Shown here: positions 44,388-52,668 of the stretch, in pieces
Position numbering within the stretch: position 1 is the first letter of the stretch
How the letters are laid out: each line of letters starts with the position of its first letter
Assembly (NCBI GenBank): GCA_013820875.1
Contig: JACDHS010000004.1
Location: 35,816 to 99,815 of the forward strand
Origin: Verrucomicrobiota bacterium
Lineage (GTDB): Bacteria > Verrucomicrobiota > Verrucomicrobiia > Limisphaerales > JACDHS01
Direction: 5' to 3'
DNA length: 64,000 bases
Translations under genes and position numbers: made by a program
The notes under the pieces: model-generated
Told to the model about the DNA's origin: nothing
Database searches by the model: none
What the model saw: only the letters and a program-made list of their open reading frames with translations

Positions 44388-44586
44388 TTTATGATGTTGA
44401 TGGCGTTGCTGGGCGGGGTTGCGGGAGCTTTGCTCATATCAAGTAGGTACCGATTCCAACATGGGAGCAACTTCCGTTCAACACCAAAGTACAAATAGAA
44501 AATCCGTGGAATCCCAAAAAGCAGTTAACCTAAATCCGGCAGGTTCAATACCGCTGATCTACGCTAATGACCGCTAATCAGAGGGG

Positions 44587-44722
44587 GATTGCATTTTGGA
44601 CTGCGCTGGCAGAGCGCAGCGGCGACAGCGCTTTCGGGCGTATTAAGCACCAGGAAATTGAAAACTCCGCATTGGGCGTCCGAAAGCGGTGTCGCGCTTC
44701 GCTTGCCACCGCAGTCCAAATT
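44587..44722. repeat. Long imperfect inverted repeat (MITE/REP-like)
   Basis: Left arm ~44595-44637 (TTTGGACTGCGCTGGCAGAG, then CGCAGCGGCGACAGCGCTTTC) is the imperfect inverse of the right arm ~44676-44720 (CGAAAGCGGTGTCGCGCTTC, then GCTTGCCACCGCAGTCCAAA). The ~38-base loop is AT-rich. Probable non-autonomous mobile or REP-like element; no transposase is inside. Confidence 0.85.
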
Positions 44723-44779
44723 CGTCTCCTCGTGACCGGATAAAATATCGGTTGTCCCAGCAACCTTGTCCCAGACCAC

Positions 44780-45012
44780 GTTTTTGAAGGTTTCAAAACT
44801 TTTTTTCTGGCTCCAAAATTATGCGCGGAGATTTTTAAGCTCCATATTTGGTTCCAAAATTATGTGCGGAAGTTTTTAAGGTCCATTTTTGTCTCCAAAA
44901 TTATGTGGGAGCTTTTTGAAACTCTTTTTTTGGACGCAAAATTAATTTTAGAAGTGTTTAAGGTCCATTTTTCGCCCCAAAATTAATTTTGGAACTTTTT
45001 AAGGAGCTTAAA
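44780..45012. repeat. 41-bp tandem array, about six units
   Basis: CCAAAATTA recurs at 44813, 44854, 44895, 44936 (CGCAAAATTA) and 44977, exactly 41 bp apart, embedded in units such as TTTTTAAGGTCCATTTTTG plus CTCCAAAATTATGTG. Copies drift to the right, where ATTATG becomes ATTAATTTT. Partial copies extend to both sides. It lies in the divergent intergenic region between the PLP enzyme gene and the GntR/LacI regulator; any regulator-binding site must lie among or beside these units. Bases 45013-45259 hold only the regulator's presumed promoter. Confidence 0.92.
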
Positions 45013-45259
45013 AACATTCAAAACACGTCACAAGTCGCTTTAAATCAGATACTTGCCCGGGTTTTGTTGGTTCCTCGCTGTTTTCGGTGGAATTACCCTT
45101 CAGAAATTCCAGACTTCCTCTCTTCCCCTGGAAAATTCTCTCTGCTTACGCCGTTTTCCGACATCTTTGCGCAGGAAATCTCCCTTTAGGGTTAAACTTC
45201 GTTCAACGGGTTTAGGGGTTGATTGCGCACATCAACTATGTACCTAATTGTGCAGACAA

Positions 45260-46417
45260 ATGGATTTTACAGCGATCCCAACCACTAATCGAGCAGCGGA
45301 CATGTTGCCGAAGCATGAGCAGTTGCGTGCCCATCTCTTGCGGGAGTTGAGCGAAGGCCGACTGCGGCCTGGGGACGCTCTCCCGACGGAAGTGGAATTG
45401 GCGGCTTCATTTAGTATATCGCGGAATACGGTTCGCCAGGCACTGGCTGAATTAGAGCGCAGCGGCATCATTCGCAGGATCCCCGGGCGCGGAACCTTTG
45501 TGCATGATGCGGCCATTCAAAAGCTGCGATCCGGGCTGGATATTTTTGCCCTGGTTATTCCCGAAACGCGGACGGGTTATTACCCATCGCTGCAGCGCGG
45601 TTTTAATGAGGGTGCGAGTAAATTGCGCAACCAGGTGATCGTCTGCGACACGGATAATGATCCCTTCCGGCAAGCGGATGCCCTGCTTCAATTGATGGAC
45701 CAAAATGTCGCCGGGATCGCACTGGTGCCGACAATCACTCCGACCACTCCGGTTTATCAAATCCGCCCGCTTCACGAGCGAGGAATCCCGGTCGTTTTCT
45801 GTCATCGCAGGGTGGAAGGGATTTCAGCTCCATTGGTGACTTTCTCAGGGTTGGAAGTGGGGCGCCTGGCTGGGAAGGCGATGGTTGAACGCGGCCATCG
45901 CCGGGTAGCATTCTTCAGTGCGCATCGAGCAGGATTGGGCGGGCAATACGAGCAGGGCTTGCGCGAGGCATTGCACGTTTGTGGAGGAGAGTTGCAGGAA
46001 GAATTTATCCATTATGATTACGCCACAAAAAAGGCCGATGACCATGAGCGATATTTTCAAACGAGCCTTGAAAAGCTGGTCCAACATCCTGAGCGTCCCA
46101 CTGCCATCTTTTGCGCCTTCGACTCCGAAGCGGAACTGGTTTACCTGCTGCTCAACCGCATGGGAATCAAAGTGCCGGAGGAACTTTCCATCGTCGGTTT
46201 CGGCGGTGCCTGGCGCGAAGGAGCGATCACGCGTCGCCTGACTTCGGTGACAGTGGACGAAGAAGAACTGGCGCGACGGGCGGTGCAGTTGTTGGAAGAG
46301 ATGCGAAACAGGGAACGGCCGCTCAACGATATGACGGAAATACTCATGGCGGTGAGTCTCAGCAACGGCGAGACGCTCGGCGCGGTGCCGGGTGATGCGT
46401 CGGTTCGCAAAGAATAG
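45260..46417 (+). CDS. GntR-HTH / LacI-type ligand-domain transcription regulator
   Basis: 385 residues from ATG 45260. Residues ~15-85 are a winged HTH of the GntR family (LPKHEQLRAHLLRELSEGRL, ALPTEVELAASFSISRNTVR, RRIPGRGTFVHD). The rest is a periplasmic-binding-protein-like sensor of the LacI type (IFALVIPETRTGYYPSLQRG, ALVPTITPTTPVYQIRPLHE, CAFDSEAELVYLLLNRMGIK, GFGGAWREGAITRRLTSVTV). This is the AraR-like architecture, normally binding a small sugar or acid. It probably controls the divergent D-threonine-aldolase-like gene and the downstream dipeptidase gene. Confidence 0.9.
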   Translation: MDFTAIPTTNRAADMLPKHEQLRAHLLRELSEGRLRPGDALPTEVELAASFSISRNTVRQALAELERSGIIRRIPGRGTFVHDAAIQKLRSGLDIFALVIPETRTGYYPSLQRGFNEGASKLRNQVIVCDTDNDPFRQADALLQLMDQNVAGIALVPTITPTTPVYQIRPLHERGIPVVFCHRRVEGISAPLVTFSGLEVGRLAGKAMVERGHRRVAFFSAHRAGLGGQYEQGLREALHVCGGELQEEFIHYDYATKKADDHERYFQTSLEKLVQHPERPTAIFCAFDSEAELVYLLLNRMGIKVPEELSIVGFGGAWREGAITRRLTSVTVDEEELARRAVQLLEEMRNRERPLNDMTEILMAVSLSNGETLGAVPGDASVRKE

Positions 46418-46458
46418 GATGCGAGCGCTTCTGTCATTATCAATTGTTCGCTACATGA

Positions 46459-46617
46459 TGCTGGTTTCGACATGGCGCGACGTTGATCGAACGCGGCATT
46501 TACCATTTCCCAGTGATCGTGAAACAAGGCAGCATCAGTTTCGTCCACACGGATGCTGATATAGATGAAACGCTGGAAGCGACTGACGACGCGCTCCGCG
46601 AACTCATTAAGAAGTAA
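46459..46617 (+). pseudogene. C-terminal remnant of a class III (GSA-type) aminotransferase
   Basis: Open codons from 46459 to TAA 46615 read GATLIERGIYHFPVIVKQGS, then SFVHTDADIDETLEATDDAL, matching the last ~50 residues of glutamate-1-semialdehyde-aminomutase-like aminotransferases (HTxxDIDxTLEAxxxAL). No start, PLP Lys or other part of the enzyme remains. It lies between the regulator and dipeptidase genes and shows that a full gene was lost here. Confidence 0.75.
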
Positions 46618-46646
46618 TTACGACGTCAACCTGTGGTTTAATACAT

Positions 46647-47732
46647 ATGCGACCGATGATAGATGCGCACCTGGATCTAGCCTGGAACGCGCTTTATTTT
46701 AACCGTGATCTTTTGGCGAGCGTTGCTGAAGTTCGACAATCCGAGAGCGGCATGACCGATCACCATGCGCGCGGATCGAACGCGGTCACGCTGCCGGAAC
46801 TTCGGCGGGCAAATATTCCCGTTTGCATCGCGACCTTGATAGGGCGGAGCGGTCCGGACAAACCGCAGCGTCAGCAGTTCAATCGCACGGACCTTGATTA
46901 CGCTACCCAGGCGATCGCCTATTCGCATGCCCAGGGACAATTGGCCTATTATCGTCTGCTCGAAACACAAGGTCATCTGCGCTTCATTACCACGCGCGGG
47001 GAATTAAAGACGCACTGGGATTCATGGATGGCATCCCCGGTCACGACGCCTCTCGGAATCATTCTCGGGATGGAAGGGGCCGATTCCATTCTCAACCCGG
47101 AGAATGTGGAGGCCTGGTGGAAACAAGGATTGCGGTCGGTCGGCCCCGTGCATTATGGCCGGAGCCAATATGCGCATGGAACAGCGACGAATGGGCCGCT
47201 AAGCGAATCGGGGATAAAGCTGCTGAAAGAATTCATGCGCACGGGGATGATTTTGGACGTCACACACCTCTGCGATAAATCCTTTTTCCACGCGCTGGAG
47301 ATTTACAACGGTCCGATGCTTGCGAGTCATCATAATTGCCGCGCGCTGGTCCCTAATGACCGACAACTGGCGGATGAACAAATTAAACTTTTAATTCAAC
47401 GCGACGCGGTGATTGGAACAGCGTTTGATAATTGGATGCTGCACCCAGGCTGGAAGCGCGGTGAAACGAAACCAGAAGTGGTCGGCATCGAAGCAGCGGC
47501 GGATCACATGGATCATATTTGTCAACTCGCCGGCAACACGCAGCATTGCGCTTTCGGTACCGATCTGGATGGTGGCTTCGGCACAGAACAAACCCCCGGC
47601 GACCTCGACACGATCACCGATGTTCACAAACTCGAACAGATCCTCGCTCAACGCGGTTACAAGGACAGCGACATCGATGGGATTTTCTTTGGCAACTTGC
47701 TTAGGTTCTTCAGTGCTGCCCTTCCTGAGTAA
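46647..47732 (+). CDS. Dipeptidase, peptidase family M19 (renal dipeptidase type)
   Basis: 361 residues. Zinc-site start MIDAHLDLAWNALYF (His-x-Asp), the bridging Glu in LGIILGMEGADSI, His ligands in ILDVTHLCDKSFFHALE and MLASHHNCRALVPNDRQ, and HCAFGTDLDGGFG. M19 enzymes cut dipeptides, often with a D-residue at the second position. No signal peptide is visible, so it is likely cytoplasmic. Together with the D-threonine-aldolase-like gene it suggests use of D-amino acids from wall peptides. Its stop overlaps the convergent cyclase gene by 23 bases. Confidence 0.9.
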   Translation: MRPMIDAHLDLAWNALYFNRDLLASVAEVRQSESGMTDHHARGSNAVTLPELRRANIPVCIATLIGRSGPDKPQRQQFNRTDLDYATQAIAYSHAQGQLAYYRLLETQGHLRFITTRGELKTHWDSWMASPVTTPLGIILGMEGADSILNPENVEAWWKQGLRSVGPVHYGRSQYAHGTATNGPLSESGIKLLKEFMRTGMILDVTHLCDKSFFHALEIYNGPMLASHHNCRALVPNDRQLADEQIKLLIQRDAVIGTAFDNWMLHPGWKRGETKPEVVGIEAAADHMDHICQLAGNTQHCAFGTDLDGGFGTEQTPGDLDTITDVHKLEQILAQRGYKDSDIDGIFFGNLLRFFSAALPE

Positions 47733-49617
47733 TTCGAACTTCACGCGTTTCCCTGACGGCTCGAAGGGCGCCGCTCGTAAAAACCAGCGGATAAAGCCGC
47801 TCGTAATACCACAATTTAGCGAAATAAAAACCGATGGGGGCCGGTTGGGGCCATTCGCCGCTTTCCACTTTTCGGATTAAGTATTCGGTCCCGCGTTCTG
47901 CTGCTGCGAGCGTGGCAGTCTTCGTTTGTATCGAGAGAATCGGAATTCTTAGAACTGCAGAGATCGACTCTACCGCGAGCGCTGTTTCTTCGGTGGACGA
48001 TGGAATATTCGTGGAACCGCCCCAACCGCCGTCCGCATTCTGCGCCGAAAGCAGCCACTGCAGCCCGCGATCGAGTGACCGTTGGAGCATCGGGGATTGT
48101 GTGTCCAGAGCGCTTAACGCCAACAGCACGCGCGATGTTCCGTAAACCGGATTTTCATCATCGGGACTGGCTTGATTTCCAAACCAGAGCGGAACCCAGG
48201 AGCCGTTCTCATTTTGCACGCGTTTGAGGTAAGCCACTGCTTTGGTAATGCCTTGGCGCAATTTCTCTAGGAATGTTGCATTCAGATGGGGTGACCACGC
48301 GTAAGCCGCCCGAATGAAATGCGCTGTGATGTCCTGGCTGCTTCGATCGAATGGCAATGCGCCCCATCCGCGACAGAATGTCGGGATTCCGCCATCGCGA
48401 TTCTGGACGCCCAGAAGCCATGTTAGACCGGCAGTAGCGGCATCCAAAGTTCCCGGGTGCGCGTGACGCAAGTGGAACAATGCAAGCACTGCACCAGCGG
48501 TGTCGTCGGAATCGGGAACTCCGCCCGGCAACTCTGTCCAAGCCCAACCACCAGGTTTGGCGTGAGTATAGGGATGTTCAATCTTGTGTTGTTCGCCGAT
48601 TAGAAGTGCAGCCAGTGCAGCGGCATCTTTCTCATCCAATACTCTGCTGGTTTCACTTTGAAGCGCATTGATGGCGAGTGTCGTTACCCACGTGGAAAGA
48701 TTCGAATCTATAGGCCAACTGCCATCCGCGCGGACGGATCTCTCCAGGAAACCAACCGCTTTGATGGCGGCAGGATGGGCGGAGAGTTCCATCGCCGCCA
48801 GGCTCATCAGAACAAAAGAGGTCAGAGGAATCGCCTCCAGAAAGCCGCCGTTCTCAGGCTGGATTTTGGCAAGGATTTTGAGCGTGCGCTTCTTTGTGAG
48901 ATGCCGGATCAGTCGAGGAATGGGATTCTTCGGCGGACAATGATGAAAGAGCGTCTGCCCGATTGCGATGAGCGCGGGTAACGCGTAGCTGACGACTGGC
49001 AATTGCAACGCTCCATAAACCTGGTGAGGAAATACTGCCAATTCGAAGGGTAAAGAAGGAATCCGTTCCCATGCTTCACGACCCGATCCAAGACGATTTC
49101 CGAGGACGCAGGTCATCAGGATCGGAACTGAGAACGTGCGATCTTTGCCGTAACGCTTTTCGATGGCAGAAACCAACTGGCCGATTGACTCGCCATTCGC
49201 AGCTTTGGTTAACCACTGGCGTGCTCGGAGACAATTTTCCGCATAACGAAAGTCAGCATCGAGCACCGCGCCGAAAGCAGCCCAGCACAGCGCGGTTGTG
49301 CTGATATTGCTGATGCTGAGAAGAGTGTCTCCCCAGCCACCGTCTGCATTCTGGTTCCCGGCGAGCCAGTCGAGTCCGGTTGCAATCAATTGCTGATGCC
49401 TGGGATCAGGCGCTTTAGAATTTCGAGTGAGCACTGCGAGGGCGCATACCGCCGTGGCCGTGGACAAAGCGCTGCTGGAGAGTTCACCAATCCATTTCCC
49501 GGACGTATGCCGCTCAGCCAGCAAGGTGCGGACGGCAGTCGCACACGCCACATCCAAACGGCTGCATCCGGCGGGAGTATTGGTTTGCGGCGCTGAGTTC
49601 ATTTGTTCTATTGCCAT
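47710..49617 (-). CDS. Squalene-hopene-cyclase-like class II terpene cyclase
   Basis: 635 residues from ATG 49617 (ATG 49602 is also possible; the frame runs up to 49809 but that part lacks family features). Alpha-barrel built of QW-type repeats (QNADGGWG twice, QNRDGGIPTF, QNENGSWVPLWFG). The catalytic acid motif is intact: GGVPDSDDTAGA gives DxDDT at ~369-373, the site where squalene-hopene and other class II cyclases protonate the polyene. The C-terminal GFYFAKLWYYERLYPLVF echoes the SHC end. Similarity is clearly weaker than to true hopanoid enzymes, so the substrate may be a different polyprenyl compound. Last gene of the eight-gene minus-strand cluster, about 270 bases after the prenyltransferase-repeat gene. 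Confidence 0.82.
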   Translation of the reverse strand: MAIEQMNSAPQTNTPAGCSRLDVACATAVRTLLAERHTSGKWIGELSSSALSTATAVCALAVLTRNSKAPDPRHQQLIATGLDWLAGNQNADGGWGDTLLSISNISTTALCWAAFGAVLDADFRYAENCLRARQWLTKAANGESIGQLVSAIEKRYGKDRTFSVPILMTCVLGNRLGSGREAWERIPSLPFELAVFPHQVYGALQLPVVSYALPALIAIGQTLFHHCPPKNPIPRLIRHLTKKRTLKILAKIQPENGGFLEAIPLTSFVLMSLAAMELSAHPAAIKAVGFLERSVRADGSWPIDSNLSTWVTTLAINALQSETSRVLDEKDAAALAALLIGEQHKIEHPYTHAKPGGWAWTELPGGVPDSDDTAGAVLALFHLRHAHPGTLDAATAGLTWLLGVQNRDGGIPTFCRGWGALPFDRSSQDITAHFIRAAYAWSPHLNATFLEKLRQGITKAVAYLKRVQNENGSWVPLWFGNQASPDDENPVYGTSRVLLALSALDTQSPMLQRSLDRGLQWLLSAQNADGGWGGSTNIPSSTEETALAVESISAVLRIPILSIQTKTATLAAAERGTEYLIRKVESGEWPQPAPIGFYFAKLWYYERLYPLVFTSGALRAVRETREVRITQEGQH

Positions 49618-49671
49618 TAAATCTGCGCGTGACGTGATTGTGCCGGAAGCCATAACGTTCAGAAACATTTT

Positions 49672-49884
49672 ATGGATAGGCCAACCAGTATTTCCCAAAT
49701 CAAAAAGGCGTGCGCGAATATCGCGAGTGAGCTGATGAAAATCCATCCTGCCGTGGGGAGCCTCGGCGACAAACCGGCTCAGGACGATATTATCAAAGCC
49801 ATTTATCAACTCACCAAGGAGCTGGAAACGATTAAGAAGAAGGTGGCTGCGGTGGAACGGCAGGAAGACACGCCTGAAATGTGA
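49672..49884 (+). CDS. Possible small coiled-coil protein
   Basis: 70 residues, Lys/Glu/Ile-rich, predicted helical (QIKKACANIASELMKIHPAV, TKELETIKKKVAAVERQ). It is the only plus-strand gene candidate inside the terpenoid cluster, sits in the gap between the two cyclase-type genes and ends exactly one base before the stop of the convergent gene. No ribosome-binding site is clear. It would exclude the longest start of the cyclase gene, which supports the shorter start chosen there. No family recognised. Confidence 0.45.
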   Translation: MDRPTSISQIKKACANIASELMKIHPAVGSLGDKPAQDDIIKAIYQLTKELETIKKKVAAVERQEDTPEM

Positions 49885-50778
49885 TCAGATGCTTAGGTGC
49901 CCCAGTGCGAGCAGACCATAATAGGTGTATTCGCAATCGAGTTGATCATCGTTCCAATGACCGTAAAAGCCTCCTTCGTTGGTCCAAAGAGAATCTACGA
50001 AATCCAGGCATTGCTCGCGCACCGGAGCGATGTCTCTTTCAAGGCAGGCCAACGCGTGCAGCGCTGTCGCCGTGGAGAGGAGATCGGGGACGGGAATTTC
50101 TGCGCTGGCGTTAAACCCGCCGAGCTTATGTGCCCGCTGCAGAAGCCAATCGCCAACTGCCGAATTCACAGGCATACCAAGATTTGTGAGAAGAACAGCG
50201 GCGGCGGCAGTAGGATTTGTGCCGGCAGTTTTCGTGTGGATATCGTTCGACCATCCGCCATCAGGAGTTTCGAGGCGTTTCAAACTTTGAACCAGTTGAA
50301 GAGGATCTGGAATCGAAACGCCGAGATCCTGTAGAGCACCCACTGCTAGAAAGGCGGCGTAAACCGCGCCGAAATCCTGGCCTTTGAACAGGTTGAACCC
50401 ACCATCCTGAGAACGGTAAGCCGCGATCTGGCTGGCCAACCGCTCGCGAACGAGCTCCGGGCATCGCACCTTGGCGGAGTGCGCGATTGTTCCCCAGCAA
50501 CGCGCCAGGCAGCAGAGATGAATGAAATCGAGGGCAGCAGGATCGGTGAACTGCAATAGATAACGGGACACAGCATCGGCGGGAACAGCAGCTTGCACGG
50601 CGAGCAAGCCATCTAAACCGAAGACCGAGTAGTAAAGGTCACTTTTCCCTTCGCGATCCTGGAAAGCGCCTTCGCTGGTTTGGTGAGCGTTGAGAAATGT
50701 TTCAACCAGTCTCGCTGAGTCGCCGAGAAGATTCGGCGCAAGGCGGGCGACCTGCAACATTTCCAGACGCAAGTTCAC
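49885..50778 (-). CDS. Prenyltransferase/squalene-oxidase-repeat protein (GGTase-beta-like)
   Basis: 297 residues forming a single alpha-alpha barrel. Repeats of the protein prenyltransferase beta-subunit type: DLYYSVFGLDGLLAV, YRSQDGGFNLFKGQDFGAVY, LETPDGGWSNDIHTKTAGTN, LWTNEGGFYGHWNDDQLDCE. The C-terminal DCEYTYYGLLALGHL keeps the Asp-x-Cys and His positions that bind zinc in GGTase beta subunits. There is no DxDD motif, so it is not itself a class II cyclase. It may prenylate or bind an isoprenoid intermediate. Within the minus-strand cluster, after the DUF116-polyprenyl-synthase gene. Confidence 0.75.
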   Translation of the reverse strand: MNLRLEMLQVARLAPNLLGDSARLVETFLNAHQTSEGAFQDREGKSDLYYSVFGLDGLLAVQAAVPADAVSRYLLQFTDPAALDFIHLCCLARCWGTIAHSAKVRCPELVRERLASQIAAYRSQDGGFNLFKGQDFGAVYAAFLAVGALQDLGVSIPDPLQLVQSLKRLETPDGGWSNDIHTKTAGTNPTAAAAVLLTNLGMPVNSAVGDWLLQRAHKLGGFNASAEIPVPDLLSTATALHALACLERDIAPVREQCLDFVDSLWTNEGGFYGHWNDDQLDCEYTYYGLLALGHLSI

Positions 50779-50805
50779 GAGGAAAAATGCGTCGAAGCCG
50801 CAAAA

Positions 50806-50838
50806 CGGAGCGCGGCTGTGTCCGAAGGATCAGCCGCA
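50806..50838. repeat. REP-like hairpin inside the cluster
   Basis: GCGGCTG (50812-50818) pairs with CAGCCGC (50831-50837) around TGTCCGAAGGAT. The arm GGAGCGCGGC recurs, inverted, near 645-655 and 7866-7876. Located in the 146-base gap between two cluster genes, where it could end or stabilise transcripts. Confidence 0.6.
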
Positions 50839-50924
50839 GCAGCCAGGGATGGAACTGGACGCTTAGAATATTCCAGATTGTGTCCATCTGTATCCATCTG
50901 TGGTTTCTCTATTGATGAACTCTG

Positions 50925-52643
50925 CTAAGCCACCTTGGCTTCGGGCTGCGTTTGTTTGTTCTTTTGCTCGAACTCAGCGCACCAGCCTTTGATTTCCGTG
51001 TCGTTGAAGATCTTGCCGATGACGCGGCGCAACAATCCTTTGAGACTGGCGTTTTCGACATCGCGCAAGGAACGGATTGCTTCCTCCTTGTATGTTTCAA
51101 GCAAGGTGCGGGCTTTTTCGTCCACTTTCAATTCCATGTAGAGAGCCTGAATTCTTGCGGCATCGGGCCTCGTTGCAGGCTGCCACAAATTATGGAGAAT
51201 GCCGCGGTGTTCTCCGCTGGCGCGTTCCAGCGCGATCGAGAGCAAAATGGAAGGGCGCAAACCTTTGATGTCTTTGGCCTGTTCTTCCGCCTCAAGATCG
51301 GCGAGGTCATCACGGATCTGGTAAGCGATCCCAAGTGCTTCGCTGTATGCCTGCAAAGTTTCCTCCAGTTCGTCACATTGCTCGAGACTCGCGGAGATAG
51401 CGCCGAGCTGTAGTGCCACCTGGAAAGCTGGAGCCGTCTTGCCTCGGAATATGTTAACCACCTCCAGGGTGGTGAGCGGTTTGGGATTTCGTCCCCAACT
51501 GAGCTCCTCGCCCTGACCACAGCAGAGTTCGCGTTGACTCTCAGCAGCAGCGAGAATCATGCGGGCCTTTTGTTCTGCGGAAAGGCGCGTGGAAGCAATC
51601 AGGCGGTAACCTTCACCAATCAAGAGATCGCCGACATTGAGTGCGATCGGTATCCCGTGTTGTTCGTGCAGGGTGTTCTGCCCGTAGCGTTCTGAATCGG
51701 CATCCTCGATGTCGTCATGAACGAGGGATGCTTTGTGAAAACATTCCACGGCAACGGCAATCTTGCGCAGGTCATCGGAAAACATTGTGCCGCCATCAGT
51801 TCGCAATGCCTGATATGTCGCGACACTCAGGAAGGGACGCCAACGTTTGCCGGCGCGCATCAACCATTCGCGAGCAATGCGTTCTGCTTCTCCTTCCACA
51901 GATCCCATCAAGGATTGCAACGACTCAGCCGTGAACCACGAATCCACTTCATCTCTCAATGAACCGAGATCCACGCGGCGCGTTTTGTCGTCGCTGGTGA
52001 GGTGGATATAATCCCAAACCCAATCGAGATCGACATTGGTATCGATGCAATCGTCCTGGAGCAGGGGAACGGCCACACCGGGAACAGCGGCCGCTTCCAT
52101 GTAAGGAAACGCGCGTTCCAGCACGCTCAAACAACTAACCCCAACAATCGCTTCGATCTTCCCCGTTTGAATCAGCGACATCACAATCGCCGAACCTTCC
52201 GCCACCAACACAGCGTAGCCGAGGCGTTCGGCTTCGTTCTGTAGATCCTGAATGGAACAGAGACCGCACTGCTTGCACAACAAGCCGAACTCATCGAAGG
52301 GCGCCGGACATTTGCTTTCCACCCGCAGACATTTTGGGAGAAGCAAAAGGCGTCGTTCGAACGGGACGGCGGCTAGCGTTTCACGCCACATTTCATTGTT
52401 GATCAGAACGCCGACGTAATCCCGGTAAATTGGATCGCAGCCAAGTTGGGCAACGAGTTTATCCGCGTGCGTCTTCAATTCGTCTGAAGGCATCGGCGGG
52501 ACTGGGTTGAACTCCGCAACGTATCTTCGTGTGGCGTGGAGAATTGCGGTTCGTTCCGCCGGTGTTTGCGGAACATTCTTTTTCGGCGGACGAATGCGTT
52601 GAATCGGAACGGGCCTTGGCAAATTGAATGTGATGGGCTGCAT
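50925..52643 (-). CDS. Fusion: DUF116 domain + trans-polyprenyl diphosphate synthase
   Basis: 572 residues from ATG 52643, preceded by GGAGG at good spacing; upstream in-frame codons overlap the radical SAM gene and are rejected. Residues ~95-215 are a DUF116 domain with its Cys set (CLRVESKC, CKQCGLCSIQDL, IVGVSCLSVLERAF, QDDCIDTNVD), a likely Fe-S or metal site. Residues ~235-545 are a polyprenyl synthase: first Asp motif LVHDDIEDADSERYG (D310, D311, D314), second RDDLADLEAEE (D445, D446, D449), basic AGKRWRPFL before them. It would condense isopentenyl units into an all-trans chain. The C-terminus ends in a charged tail. The fusion ties chain building to a redox-type domain. Confidence 0.85.
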   Translation of the reverse strand: MQPITFNLPRPVPIQRIRPPKKNVPQTPAERTAILHATRRYVAEFNPVPPMPSDELKTHADKLVAQLGCDPIYRDYVGVLINNEMWRETLAAVPFERRLLLLPKCLRVESKCPAPFDEFGLLCKQCGLCSIQDLQNEAERLGYAVLVAEGSAIVMSLIQTGKIEAIVGVSCLSVLERAFPYMEAAAVPGVAVPLLQDDCIDTNVDLDWVWDYIHLTSDDKTRRVDLGSLRDEVDSWFTAESLQSLMGSVEGEAERIAREWLMRAGKRWRPFLSVATYQALRTDGGTMFSDDLRKIAVAVECFHKASLVHDDIEDADSERYGQNTLHEQHGIPIALNVGDLLIGEGYRLIASTRLSAEQKARMILAAAESQRELCCGQGEELSWGRNPKPLTTLEVVNIFRGKTAPAFQVALQLGAISASLEQCDELEETLQAYSEALGIAYQIRDDLADLEAEEQAKDIKGLRPSILLSIALERASGEHRGILHNLWQPATRPDAARIQALYMELKVDEKARTLLETYKEEAIRSLRDVENASLKGLLRRVIGKIFNDTEIKGWCAEFEQKNKQTQPEAKVA

Positions 52644-52668
52644 GTAATTTTTTCCTCCGTTTCGAATT

